Assembly (NCBI GenBank): GCA_030512295.1
Contig: JAULSR010000003.1
Span: 2,542,001-2,606,000 of the forward strand
Length of the DNA stretch: 64,000 nt
Reading direction: 5' to 3'
DNA from: Bombardia bombarda
Taxonomy: Eukaryota; Ascomycota; Sordariomycetes; Sordariales; Lasiosphaeriaceae
Made by a program: the position numbers and the translations under genes. The notes under the pieces are model-generated. The model was given only the letters and a program-made list of their open reading frames with translations. It did not search any database and was not told where the DNA came from. How positions within the stretch are numbered: the stretch's first letter is position 1; each line of letters begins with the position of its first letter. Of the stretch, positions 11,050-23,700 are shown piece by piece.

Positions 11050-12208
11050 GAGGTTTGTTATAGAAAGATGGGATGGCGTTTAGAGGGTTGGGTATGGGGA
11101 TATATGGACAGATAGAGAGAGAACAGACAGATATGTGCAGCATAGGATTAGGGTTCAGCTTTGATTTTTTTATTTTTGTAAAGTTTTAGGGCAGACAGGG
11201 AGGCAGGCAGGAGTAGCTGTAGTGGAGCTACCTATCTACTTGACTATTTTTGTTTACCACCCGAAGGCGAATCGGTCGGGGGTTATGGCGACTGTTGGAA
11301 AGAGGGCGCCGGTTGGCTCTAGAGATTTGGAAGGGGTTCAAGGGGTTGGGTTACAGGTGACTAAGTCTACTGCTGGGTTTGCCATTTCCAGTTCTCATTT
11401 CTGTTTCCATTTTTTTTTGGCATTACTAATTAGTACAGTCCAGTTTTATGTGGTTTGAAGTTTATCAGATGCGAGTTCTCGACATACTACTGCCAGAGTC
11501 ACCTAGTTAGCACTTGGAAAGCGAGATGTCTTAATATTGACACTGCCAGTCACGTTGGGCAAGCGAATGAGTTGAATGAATCAACGGCATTCCAGACAGC
11601 TGTCATGCAGAATAGTCGATAGTCTCTGCGTTGCTTGAGTTGTACATAAAAACAGAAAACAGAAAGCAGAAGACCAATTCAAATAGCAATTCATTCCTAT
11701 GAGCGTGTAATTCGTATAGAAAGTACCGCAAAACCCCGTGCAATCCGTATATAGTACGTATGCAGCTATGCAGCTAGCCCCCTGCTCAAACCAAAAACAC
11801 AACACCGAGGTGCTATACAAGAAACCAACCGCGCCAGCAGCATAGTATAACAATACAGCAACAGCAGTGACATCGATCCAAACCTCTGGGAACAAAGAGA
11901 AAATGAATAAAATAACAATAGGGGGATATAATAGGTAAAACATCAACTAACAAAAACAAAGCGAAAAGCCATCGATGTGAGAAAGTGGGCTGGCTGGCTG
12001 GCTGCTGTCTGCCTGCCCCCTTTTCTTTCCCTCCCGGCTTCCTGGTCTCCATGCGCGCGCACCTCTCCATTTGCAATATGTGTATAAGCAGAAAACAACA
12101 AAGAAAACACCACCCCGACTCCATCTATCAAACTCCACCTGTCTAGTCAACTAAGTCTAGTTTATAATTAAGCCCCCCATCACCTTCCCCCCGACCCAAC
12201 CCAGCTCC
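11050..12208. other. Intergenic region between convergent genes
   Basis: This holds the 3' flanks of the AMMECR1-like gene (plus) and the Ras-like gene (minus). It is AT-richer than the genes. I see no exon with a supported product. Confidence 0.5.
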
Positions 12209-13137
12209 CTACCAACACCTCAACCGCCTCAGCAACCCCCCCGCCCCCCTCATCCCCCTCATCCCCCTCATCCCCTCCCCATCCACCCCCTCATCCCTCT
12301 TCTCCCCGGCGCCATCCCCTCCACCACCGCCAGCCTTCTCATCCTCCCCACTATTCGTAGGCAACGGAGTCAACGGCTTGGTCATCCCCCTCCTATCCAG
12401 CATCACATCCCCCCACCCAGCCCAGCAGTACCATTCCCCATCTCCGCCGCCCTCCGCCCCTCCACCACCCTCCTGACAATCAGCGCAAACGTCTCCTCAA
12501 TATTAACCTCCAGCCGCGCGCTCGTCTCCATGAACCCACACCCCCTCCGCCGCGCCCACTCCAGCCCCACCGCCGCCGGCACCTGCCGACTCTCCTGAAG
12601 ATCGCACTTGTTGCCCGCCACGATCTTGACCGGCGCAATCGTCTTTGCGCCCGAGCCCGCCCCGTCCCCGCCCCTGACACCGCCGTCGATCGCCGTCGGG
12701 CTGAGCCCGGCCTTGCGCGCGCGCGCGGCGTTGTCCAGGCGCGTCTCGGCCTCCATGTCGATCAGATCATTAAAGTACTGCAGGGCGTCGAGGCTGTCGC
12801 GCGAGGTGAGGTCGTAGACGAGCAGGAAGGCGTCGGCGCCGAGGTTGGACGAGGCCCACATGCCGCGGTACTCTTCCTGGCCGGCGGTGTCGGTTAGGGA
12901 GAGGTGGTAGACGACGCCGTCGATGCGGCGCGTGATGGAGTAGCTGTCCTCGATGGTCGGGTCGTACTCCGAGGTCCATTGGGAGCGGACGAGGCGCAGG
13001 GTGATGGAGGACTTGCCGCAGCCGCCGTCGCCGCAGATGGTGATGGAGATGGGGACGGGGGGTTGCGGGCGGGAGGGGGAGGTGGATTGGGGGTGGGTGA
13101 GGGACGCCGAGGGCTTGTGGTGGGAGGGGGGTGGCAT
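12209..13137 (-). CDS. Ras-family small GTPase with extended N-terminus and insert; frame break before the C-terminal tail
   Basis: All G boxes are visible: G1 GDGGCGKSSITLR (residues about 36-48), effector loop YDPTIEDSY, G3 DTAGQEEYRGMW, G4 NKCDL and G5 ETSARL. The effector loop matches the Ras/Rap/Rheb group rather than Rab or Rho. The protein has about 30 extra Pro/Ser-rich residues before G1 and an insert of about 25 residues before G4 (ARKAGLSPTAIDGG onward). As written the frame stops after GLGGGM at 12403. Adding one base in the C6 run at 12409-12414 (plus strand) would continue into a Gly/Glu/Lys-rich tail ending LLRRLRCW at 12209. That tail has no classic CaaX box, so membrane attachment is uncertain. 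The protein is presumably a GTP-dependent signalling switch. Confidence 0.85.
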
Positions 13138-15756
13138 TTTGGGGTTTTGGATTTGGTATTGGGGGGGGGGGGGGGGTTTGGTGAGAGTGGGAGTGAGAGG
13201 TTGGTGGTCTTTTCTCTTTTTTTTTCCCCCTCAGGTTTCTTTTGGAATCGGTCCACTGTTTATGGGCAAATTGCGCCCAGATAGGTGGTAGATGGTTGGC
13301 GTGTCTTGAATAGTTGGTGTCCCAAGGCTGAATGAAGCTTGCTTGGCCGCAGGTGCGGATGTGCCCGCTGCCGCCAACTTTCTGCACGGCGGTCCGTCGA
13401 GGGCGGCGGACAGTAGAGTGCAGTAGTGCGTAGTGGCGGCGACGGGAACTTGAGATGATAGATACTCGTACGTGCCTGTGCGCGTGGCGGGGTCCTTTTC
13501 CTGTAGAAAAGAAATGCAGGTCCCGCGATAGGTATTATAACAGCTGGAGGGTCCAAGAATAAGAAGAAGAAGAGGAATAAAAGAAGAAAAGGAACGCCCG
13601 GGACTGGCGCGGCGTCAAGAAAAGAGGAAGCCAAGTTCCAGTGGAGGGGTCCAGTGTGTAAAACTGCCGGGCTAGCGGTAACACTAGATCTCAGTCCGAT
13701 TTCTCAGCTAATTTTGCCGATGTGACGATGGATAGGTATGTAGTAGCCCTGTCCGTCGCTCGTCGCGCGCGTGTTGCAGTCGTGTCGTTTCGTGTCGTGT
13801 CGTGACGAGAGACGAGTGACGAGAGAGTGTGCTGCTCAAAAAGAAGAAGAAAAAAAAGACCGGGGTGGGGCCGGTTCAGGTCAAGTGTGTGCTGACTTTG
13901 GGTGCTTGTGTGCCTGTTGTGCGGCGTTGCGAAGAAGCTAAGGGAGGGGCGCGTCGTGATGTAAGAGAAGGGAGCGCGAGCGAGGGAGCACAGTGAGACA
14001 GGGCGGACAGGGAGCAAGATAACGAGTAGAGGAGAGGAAAAGAGAATCAAGGGACTGGAATTGCTCTAGAATTGCTGGAATTGGGCTGCTCTGTACGCAC
14101 CGGGGACGACCCTGATGATTATATCCAGGGAGACGAGAGCGACGGCATGAAGGAGTTGGATTGGGTCGATTGGGTCAATTGCAGTTGCCTGCTAGGATTC
14201 GTTTCTTTTTTTTCTTCCGTCGTCGTCTTTTCCCCCCTTCAGCGATTGCCATTGGCCCGCGGAACCTGGACCGTGCTGACAGCTTCGACTTACACAGCAG
14301 ATTGAAATCGAGTCCCTCTGGCTCGTGAGAGGTGGTACACGATGTGACAGGATGCAAAGTTGGGGCATGCAGGTGCATCCCGGTTTGGACTAGAAGATTA
14401 TGAGCCCAGTTGGTCTTTTGAGGAAACAAATCTGACAATCGGCCGACGTTATGAAATGATGGGCGGTCACAATGCCCTTGGAGGTGTATATTTTGGCGAG
14501 ATATATGTGATAAGGTAAGGTTCCTGGCATCTGGCCATTCTAACGCCATTAGGTGCAGGCAGATAAGTTCAGGGAAGGAGCGACTCTGACGGGAGCAGCC
14601 TGATAACCTTTTTCCTCCTCCGGGGGTCCTCGCTCGACACACGCTTCTTTTCCCAAAATTTCCCTTTCGTGTCTCGAAACATTGACGTGATGTTGCGTTG
14701 CGCGGGAGCGTGCTGCCATGCAATGCCAGCCAGGCGCACGAATTGCCGTCCAATTGCTTCCCCAGTAAACGGGCCCCCTGCTTCTTGCAGCACACCCCTG
14801 GATGGCAATTAGCAACTGATTTGCGATCAGGATTGATTGTTACTGAGAACAAGCCCTCCTCGTTCGTCGTCTCGACTTATCTTCACGAAGCGAATGCCTC
14901 AACTTCGGGAAATTGCCAGAAGAATGGCAGTTTGCGGTGTCCGCGCATGCAAATTGCATGACAGACAGCGCATCCACATGCCTCCACCAGCCCGGGATTC
15001 TGGTAACATGAATGTGCAGAATGCCTTTCCCAGTTTCTACACCTGAAAAGCCACGTGTAGGCCAGGGATCACCCCTCCTCTTGCAATGCAATCACTGACC
15101 GAGGCTCCGAGTTGAGTTGAGTTGGCCCAGAGAATGGGAACGCGGCATCCAAACGCGGGACGAATGCAGACACAGACAGACCTGTGGATGCAAGGCGCTG
15201 CTTCGGGGAATGATGTATGCATGCCTGGACTCTGAATGGATGGAAACCGACGACCGTTTTGAACGGCCATGAAAGGAGCCCGTCGGTTTTTCTATACGCA
15301 CCAACATCTGGGCTAGCGACTCTGGAGCCCATATCGATTACGACACTGCGACAAAGTCTCGGCGTCTGAGCCGATTGGAGCTCCGCTGCGGGCGAGCCGC
15401 CTTTTCAACCGCGAGTCCTTCCCTCCAGGGTACCAGGGCCGATGGTGCGGCATTTCGCGCACGTAATCCTGCCGGCCGTGGAATGGATAATGGCGGCTGA
15501 GAATTGTCGAGGAGGGTGTGGCCTGCCTGTGGGAGTGTGGGCTCCGGTCGGCCGTCGCCGCTTCAAATCCCAGTGCTCGGATCACGGCCGATCGACGCAC
15601 GCTGAATTTTTTACTCCTTTGTCTCGGCCTCTTTCAGTTGATTGTACCTACCCTCCAGCAAGACCAAAAAAGCGTCATACTAAATAAACAATATTCTCAA
15701 TAATAATAGTATCCGCAAACGGACCAGGCCATATCAGTACCTAACAAACCGTCAAG
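13138..15756. other. Intergenic region, about 2.6 kb, between divergent genes
   Basis: This is the upstream region of the Ras-like gene (minus) and the PLP decarboxylase gene (plus). A long G run lies near 13159-13174 just upstream of the Ras start codon. Reading frames such as 14175-14852 (minus) have no recognisable protein features. I see nothing else that I can name. Confidence 0.5.
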
Positions 15757-17036
15757 ATGAATGGATACTCCAGCTCCTCCTCGCCGCCCCTGCCCCTGAA
15801 CAGGGCGGACGAGGCAGACCATGTAAGCGGGCCGGCCTCCATCCCTCGACAAAGTTCGTCATGATTAGCTCTAAAACAACAAGAGGACTAATGGAATGTG
15901 ATGCACCTCAAAGCTCATCGATGCCGTCAAAGCCCTCATCATCCCGTTTATTCGGGCGGCCGACGAGGAGGCGCCCGTCAAGGCAACGGGACAGCTGGCT
16001 GTCAACAAGCTGGGCGGCGTCGCCCGGAATGTGCTGGTTGAGTCACGCAAGCCCAAAGACCTGGTCGAGCAGCTATCCCTGTCTCTGCCAAAGGGAGAGG
16101 GCCGAGGCGAGGAGGGCCTGCTCGAGACGATCCAGAACATTCTCCAGCACAGCGTCAACACCTGGGACCAAGGCTTCTTGGACAAGCTGTACGCCAGCAC
16201 CAATGCCGTAGGTATCACCATGCCAGCCTACACAAAAAAAGCAACCCCATACTCGTTTCCTAACATGCCCCGTATCCAGGTCGGCATCGCATCCGAGCTC
16301 CTCCTCGCCGCCCTAAACACCAACGTCCACGTCTACCAAGTATCCCCCGCCCTCACCGTCGTAGAAAAGCACACCGCCAAGGAATTCGCCCGCCTCTTCG
16401 GCTTCACCGGCCCCCGCGCCGGCGGCATCACCTGCCAAGGCGGCTCCTCCTCCAACCTGACGTCCATCGCCATCGCCCGCAACGCCCTCTACCCCGCCAC
16501 CAAGACCCAGGGCAACGGCTGCGTGCCCACCGGGCCCTTCGTCCTCTTCACCAGCGTCCACGGCCACTACTCGGTCGAGAAGGCCGCCGTCACGTGCGGG
16601 CTCGGCTCCGCGGCCGTCTGGACCGTGCCCGTCGACGCGCAGGGCCGCATGGACCCGGCGGCGCTGGGCGCGCTGGTGGTGCGCGCCAAGGCGGAGGGCC
16701 GCACGCCGCTCTACGTCAACGCCACGGCCGGCACGACGGTCATGGGCTCGTATGATCCGTTTGAGGCGATCGCGGATGTGTGTCGCGAGCATGGGCTGTG
16801 GATGCACATTGACGCGAGCTGGGGCGGGCCGGCGATTTTTTCGGAGAGGCACAGGGGTAAGCTCGCGGGCGCGCATCTGGCTGATTCGCTGACGGTTAAT
16901 CCGCACAAGATGATGAATGTGCCGGTGACGTGTTCGTTCTTGCTGGGATCGGATATGGGGGTGTTTCATCGGGCGAATACGCTGCCTGCGGGGTATCTGT
17001 TTCATGGCTCGGTGGAGGAGGAGGAGGAGGAGGATG

Positions 17037-17073
<37 letters not shown>

Positions 17074-17559
17074 GGAGAGCAATGGGGAGAAGAAAGAGGG
17101 TGAGGGTGATGAGTATGAAGAGGTGTGGGACCTCGCGGATCTGACGCTGCAGTGCGGGCGGCGGGCCGATAGTCTGAAGCTCGCGCTGAGCTGGATCTAC
17201 TACGGCGCGGCGGGGTTCGCGCGCCAGATCGACGCGGCGTTTGAGACGGCCGCGTACATGGCTGGGGTGCTGGAGGGGCGTGGGGGTTCGTGCTGGTGTC
17301 GGAGAACCCACCGCCGTGTCTGCAGGTGTGCTTTTACTACACCGGGCCGGGCGGGGGCGGTAAGTTGGATGCGCGGGCGGAGGTGAACACGAGGAGGACG
17401 AGGGTGATGGTGGAGAAGCTGGTGGCGAGGGGGTTCATGGTGGACTATGCGCCGGGGGAGAGGGGCAGCTTCTTCAGGGTGGTGGTGAATTGCCAGACGC
17501 TGAGGGGAACGGTGGATGGGTTGGTGCTGGCGGTTGAGGCGGTTGGTGGGGAGGTTTAG
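15757..17559 (+). CDS. Group II PLP-dependent decarboxylase (glutamate / cysteine sulfinate / aspartate decarboxylase family), frame break near C-terminus
   Basis: Exons 15757-15822, 15914-16207 and 16280-17559; the last intron is 72 nt and open in frame. About 546 residues, a normal length. Family signatures are GITCQGGSSSNLTS, HGHYSVEKAAV, HIDASWGGPAIFS and NPHKMMNVPVTCSFLLG; the Lys near residue 330 is the expected Schiff-base lysine. The C-terminal part, LVSENPPPCLQVCFYY, lies in another frame after the G5 run at 17282-17286; one extra G restores it. A Glu/Asp/Ala run encoded by GAG and GCT repeats (17014-17074) interrupts the loop after the active site. The enzyme would decarboxylate an acidic amino acid using PLP. 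The exact substrate cannot be read from sequence alone. Confidence 0.88.
17014..17074. repeat. Coding GAG/GCT trinucleotide repeat
   Basis: A run of GAG codons is followed by about 12 GCT codons, giving Glu-rich then poly-Ala protein inside the decarboxylase. Trinucleotide tracts like this usually vary in length between strains. Confidence 0.9.
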
Positions 17560-18162
17560 ATGGGTGTAGATGGGTTGGCTGCATGCATAGAAGATATTTT
17601 TTTTGGATTTTTTTTGCTGGAAGAGATCCGAGCGGTTATCTTGGACTAGAAGCGATTAGACTGGAGACTGGAATGATAAGACTGCTTTGTGGTATACAGC
17701 GACTGGTTGTGAATATCTGCTGGACTGATACTGGGATACTGCTGTGGTGGTGGTAGGGGTCGAGACGGTAATGGCCAGCTTAGTCACGTCTCTCAGGGGC
17801 CATCCAGCGCGGTGCGCGGTGAGCGGTGAGCTGCATGCCTGCAAGTCATGGTTGTCTGATTCTCAGCTCAGCTGAACTTTTCACAATCTCGATTTTTTCC
17901 CTTCCTTTTCTAATGACCATTCGTCGCGATCGTCTGGACGCTTGATACCCTTTGCTGTTTCTAATCCTATTGTTTACTTGTGATTATCTTATTCCATACC
18001 ATTGAGCCGTTTTCTGTTCATATCTACCAAAACTCTGCTGTGGTGCCGCGTGCTAGCTCGCACTGTGTATCATCATCATTTTCAAAAACGCGTTTGGACT
18101 CGTGTGTGGATGTTGGCATTCCAAGACCAAGTCAATTGGTGTTATTTTTGGTTGCTGCGCCC
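17560..18162. other. Intergenic region
   Basis: The 3' flank of the decarboxylase gene and 5' flank of the LCCL gene, both on the plus strand. No other gene is seen. The open frame extends upstream of 18163, but that part has no protein-like composition. Confidence 0.5.
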
Positions 18163-18269
18163 ATGAGTCGTGACGGGGATGACGACGAGCATGCCAAACA
18201 TGGCGATTATGGACTTCACGGAGTGGACGAGATCATCGACGACGAGGAGGCCCAGCTCCTAGATGACGA

Positions 18270-18309
<40 letters not shown>

Positions 18310-20301
18310 AGCGACGGCAGCTATGAGCAGTTTGAACTGGACGACCTATCTCGGCCTCGGCCTGCCTCAAGAACAAAACGTACATATCGGCAAAAACGTC
18401 GCGAGAGTGATGGTCTATTCACCCGCTTCCTCGCCCTCCTCCGGCCCTCACCGCCACGGTCCAACGGCATCAACCCCATCCTCCCATCGGTCCAGCAATA
18501 TCCCGCCCGCTGGCTGCAGACCATCCTCCCGGGAAAATTCCAACGCGCCATACTGCTGATCATCTCCCTCATCATCTGGGCTGTTGCGTTCGGAGTCCCC
18601 CTCGTGCACAGCAAGGGTACTGTCACGGACGCAGCGGGCCAGGTCGTGACGCACCTCGACTGCGTCGACACCCTCTGGCGGCGCAACAACGAGTGCGGGC
18701 TCGACGGCATCGACTGCCGCCCCTTCTCCAACGAGTCCTTTGCCTTTCGGTGCCCGGCCGACTGCGCGGGCGTACGTGTGCTCAACCCGCACCACGTCGG
18801 GCCGCAGGATGTGAATTACCGGCCGCTTGTGATGGGGGGCCCCGTGTACCGCGGGGACTCGTTTGTCTGCGGTGCTGCCATCCACGCGGGGGTTATTAAT
18901 GATGCCGGCGGTGGCTGCGGGAGGGTGTCTCTGGTGGGCGAGTACTACGGCTTTTTCTCCTCTGCTCACAACGGGATCGAGTCCATCGCCTTCGACTCGT
19001 ACTTCCCCCTGTCGTTCACCGTATCTAAAGACGACGACATCCACTGCAACGGCAACAACTCAAAGGGACCAGACCCCCGCCACCTCCTCCTCCCCATCTC
19101 CCTGATCTTCACCATCCTCCTCTCCCTCCTCACCACCTCCCCCGCCTCCCTCTTCTTCCCCACCTTCGTCATCCTCTTCGCCCACGTCGCCCTCGTCTCC
19201 GACCCGCCCGCCGTCTCGGGCCCTTCAGACGCCATCCTCCCCACGCTCTTCTCCATCTTCATCGGCCGCTTGTTACCATCCCTCTTCTGCGCCGCCATCC
19301 TCTTTTCCACATGTGTCAACCCGACCCTGTCCAAGCTCCCTTCCTCCTCCTCCTCCGACAACAACCCATCTGGCGGATTCCAGCTGGAAAAAACCATCCT
19401 CTGGCTCCTCCCCTGCTGGCTCGCCGCCCTCTCCAACACCACGCTCGCATGGATCCCCCTGTCCCGCCTCTCCGCGCACGACCTCGCCCAGCAGCCCAAC
19501 GCGCAGCTCGCGCTCGCGCTCATCCTCCTCATCCTCGTCGTCGCCATCACCATGCAGACAGTCCACTTCTACCGCTTCGGCCGGCTGCCCTTCTTGCTGG
19601 CCTACGGCGCCACCGCCCTGGCCGCCATTCTCCTCGCGGTGTTTACCCTCCCGGGGCTGGAGTTGCGCATCCACCACTACATCCTCGCGCTGCTGCTCCT
19701 CCCGCTGACATCCCTGCCCACCCGCCCCTCGCTCATCTACCAAGGCTTTCTGCTCGGCTTGTTCATCAATGGTATTGCGAGGTGGGGGTTCGATCCCGTG
19801 CTGCAGACGGCCGCGGCGCTGCGCGGGGATGGCGCGGTTGGCTCGTTGCTGCCCGAGGTGGTGCCGCCGTTGGTGTATATGAGTGATCAGGAGGGGTGGA
19901 ATATCTCGTTCAAGTGGGCGGCGCTGCCGTCATCTGTAGCGGCGGTAGCTCAGCTGGAGGGGATAAGTGTGCTGGTGAATGATGTCGAGAGGTATAGGGG
20001 GTTCTTTTCTGAAGAAAATGGACGAGGAGATGAGGGAGGGAGAGGGGGAGGAGGGGGTGGGCCGCTGGAGGAGCAGGTGTTTACGTGGACGAGGGATGCT
20101 CCCGCTCCTCTTGAAGCTGGGGCTGGGGCTGGGGCTGAGGGCGAGGGGGCGGAAAGGAAACAAGCAACGGGGAGGGGGGTGGTGAATGAGTATTTCCGGT
20201 TTGGGTTTATTATTGGGAAGGATGGGAGGGCGGGGGATTATACCGAGGCGGGGACGTGGTTTGGGAATGGGACTTGGAGTAGGGGGGCTGGGTATTGGTA
20301 G
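18163..20301 (+). CDS. LCCL domain-containing multi-pass membrane protein
   Basis: A single exon of 712 residues starting MSRDGDDDEH. An acidic N-terminus includes an uninterrupted Asp run near residues 34-48. A first membrane segment (AILLIISLIIWAVAFGVPL) precedes a Cys-rich extracellular LCCL domain. That domain contains RCPADCAGVRVLNP, the spacer GGPVYRGDSFVCGAAIHAG and GGCGRVSLVGEY, which are the conserved Cys and His-Ala-Gly positions of LCCL. About nine further hydrophobic helices fill residues 300-570. The C-terminal region has a Gly-rich loop and a folded segment. Fungi commonly encode proteins of this layout at the endomembrane system or cell surface, with unknown biochemical role. 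The upstream frame is open to 17980, but 18163 is the better start. Confidence 0.88.
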
Positions 20302-20796
20302 CCACCGTGGTAGGGAAGGGGTTGGATATGACGCAAATCTATAGATATGGGACAAGTAAAGGGTGGAGGGAGTGTCTATAAGATTGTCCAGCTATTTGTA
20401 TTCTTTTGTAAATAGCGATGATAACAATCATCATTTTATTTTGTATGTAAACCAGTACTTTCTGTTGTTCTTTTGACGTACTCAACATCCAAGCAAAGAC
20501 ACAATCACGTATCACGTATCAATTCGATTTACTTCCATAAAACTACATAGAACTAAGCAAGCCAGGTAAGGTAAGGTAATTAAATGCCACAAACAACAGT
20601 CAGATAGATAGCCACCACAACAAGGGAGGCAAGCCGTCTAAACACACCGCCACCCCCCTCAAACTACCACGCACAGAGAAATGAGAAACTGACAACCCAA
20701 ACATTTACCGCTAATAGGCAATGTATCCAGCCAGCCACCAACGAGATGATGCCACAATGGTCAGCCAGGTCAGCTGACCAGCTGGTCATCCAGGGA
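20302..20796. other. Intergenic region between convergent genes
   Basis: Shared 3' flank of the LCCL gene (plus) and the surface protein gene (minus). Nothing else is seen. Confidence 0.5.
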
Positions 20797-23700
20797 TTAT
20801 TGCATCCCCAGCACCAGCACCATAACCACAGACCAAAACAGATACCCGAGCTGCTGTCCAAAAGCAGGTAAGCCAAGCCTAGCACTCCCAGCTGTAACAG
20901 GCGTCGGACCCGACCCCGGCGGCAGGACAGTCGGCTGGTAGGGCGTATGGCTTGGCGGCGGCGGCGGCAGTGGCGGGGCGGGATAGCCCTCTGGAGATGA
21001 CGGCGCTGGTACTGGTACTGATGCAGCCGGAACCGGAGTGACAGAGGAAGAAGACCTGATGGACTCAGGCAGAGGTGCAGATGAGGGAGGTATACTAGGA
21101 GGAGCTGACGTAGATTCAGGTGGTGTGGCAGGAGACGAGGCCCCAGGGTCACCAGGAGGGACGTCGCTGCTGGCTGTTTGCGTTGTGTATTCCGAACTCA
21201 ATGTCAGGACGGCCGTAATGGTTTCTTGTTTGGTTTTTGTTTCTGTTTCTGTCAAGCTGCTAGATGCTGCCGCTGGAACTGGAGCTGAAGGGGTTGAGAA
21301 CCCCCTCCATCTCCGCCTCCGCCTCCGCCTCCGCCTCCGCCTCCGCCTCCACCGTAGCATTCCGTGCAATGAGGTGGATCAGGAGCGGTAGACGTGGTAC
21401 TTGCAGTTGCTGTAGTGGCAAGTGATAGCAGTGGCGGCGGCAAACCTGAAAGAGTCGTAGCCGTAGCCGTCAGCGAGCTCGATGGATCATGCGGACTGCA
21501 GCCATGGCAAGGCCCTCCTGGACTGTACCCAGGTACAGTTCCAATATACGTTGTGGTGGTGCAGGTGCTGCAGAGCTGTGCTGTGACTGTGACGGTGGGC
21601 TCTGCCGAGGTTGAGCAGGATGTCTATTGTTGTCATGTATTAGCATCATAACAGTAGAAAACTCTCAGATAATACTACAACTTACCCTGGTAACGGTCAG
21701 CGTATCATCAGACGACGATGGAGTACCCATGATGCAGGGATAGCATGGGTAGTTTGTCGCCGACGTCTGGCATATGGACCGCGTCATGGTGGCAACGCAT
21801 TCGGTGATGGTTTCGGTAACTTGATAATCATTGCATTAGCACTTTTCAGGGGAGACATGTCGTGGCAGGGATTCATCCACCTGTTGATCCCTCTGGGCAT
21901 ATTTCAGTAATCTCAATCATGTGTATCACCTCGATACCAATCCAAGTATCGCATTGGCCTGGGGACGAGGTCAATGTAGTCACCGTAACAGGACTGGATG
22001 ATGCCGGGCTTCCGATGCTGCTTCCCCGGCCAGAAGCGAACGTCTGTGTAACTGGACTGCTCGAGGAAGACCCAAGCTGGGAAGAGGCGAAAGTTTGTGA
22101 GGTATTGTTGTACTCGGTCTCGGCTGTTGATGTCGGGTTCCATGGTAGTGAACTTGGGCTGGAGGGCTCCTGAGTAACGGTAGAGGAGTTGGCTATAATT
22201 GCACTCGAGCTGCGAGAGAATGGCGGTCCAGAGAGTGTGTGGGTCTCTGAACTTGCAGGCATTTCCCTTGACGTTGTGCTGGAGAGCGTGCTAGACGAAA
22301 GTCCAGACAACACACTACTTGTTGGTCTAGCTGAGCGGCTGGTACGGATAGTGCTATGCCCTGTTTCCTCAGGTAACTCGGATGATGAATCAGAATATGT
22401 ACTACGAGAGGATGCTCTTCCGGTCTCAGTCCCGGCACCAAATGATGACGCGACAGATGCGCTATTGGAATTATGAAGAGTCTGACTGCTATTCTGACTT
22501 CCAGAAGGCGCAACTGTGGCTGTCGTTGGTATCCGAGTAAATGAGCCTGATGAACTTGGAGAACCGTATGAATGACTGCTCGAGGCCCCAGTGTGTATTA
22601 TTGAGCCACCCCCGGAAGTTCTGGTGGGCTCGATAGTGCCGGATTCCATCTGGCTGCTGGTTGATACACCCGATGTGCCAGTATCCACACTGGAATCGCC
22701 AGGGCCCCCAGCGCTTGAATATGATCGGGATGAAGACAGCGGTGAGCTTGACAAAGTGCCTGACTGACTTATGGGACCAGATGACTCGGCCGTCCAGGTT
22801 TCTGTCGACACTGTTTCAGTCTGACTGGAAGATCCAACCGAGCCCGATGCCTGAGACTGATAGGTACGTGAAGGAGTCACAATGACAGTCAGCGCACCCG
22901 ACTGTGACCCTGTTGTGAGTTCACGTTGGGAAGAGTACCCGCTCGTCTCAGAACTCGAAGGCGTTTCTTGTGACCCGGAGGGCAGTTCCGACTGTCCGGA
23001 ACTATAAGATGTCCCCTGCTGACCATACGACGTGCTTGAAGTATCAGGCTCGCCTGTAATTGTTACTTGATCGGAAGGCGTGCTCGTAGATGACTCGATG
23101 GGTATCCCGGATTCTTGGCTGGAACCAGAAGGTATCCCTTGAGAAGGCGTTCCTTGTTGCCCAGATGGTGTTCTGGATCGGCCAGACGGATCAACAGTAG
23201 ATGTTGCTTGATCGGGCGAAGTTGACGAAGAAGACACGAGTGGCGAACCTGATATGCCAGAGGGTTGTCCCGAGCCAGAAGATACATCCTGTGTTCTAGA
23301 AGGCGCAACAGTAACTGTAATTTGGCCTGGTGGCGTTCTTGTCAAAGAATCAAGAGGCGCCCCAGAACTGCTGGATGGCTGATCGGAGCCAGAAGGCGTC
23401 CCCTGTTGGCCAGAATATGTCCTTGACGGGCCAGAGGGCTCAGCCGTGACTGTTATCTGACCAGGCGGCGTGCTTGTAAGCGACTCGGATGGCGTTCCGG
23501 AATTGCTGGATGGTAGACCAGAAGCAGCCGACGACTCTAGCTGTCCAGAAGGCGTTCCTTGTTGCCCAGAGGATAACTCTAATCGGCTCGAAGGCTCAAC
23601 GGTGATCGTTATCTGACCAGGTGGTGTCCTTGTAAAAGACTCTGGCGGCGATCCAGATGGGCCTGCTGGCTGACCGGATGTGCTTCCCGGAGATGACCCA

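Noticed and set aside
14175..14852. Minus-strand open frame of 225 codons upstream of the decarboxylase
   Set aside because: No recognisable domain or composition; lies in an intergenic region and has no supporting splice pattern.
16313..17311. Long minus-strand open frame of 332 codons
   Set aside because: It is the shadow of the PLP decarboxylase exon, caused by high GC and codon bias.
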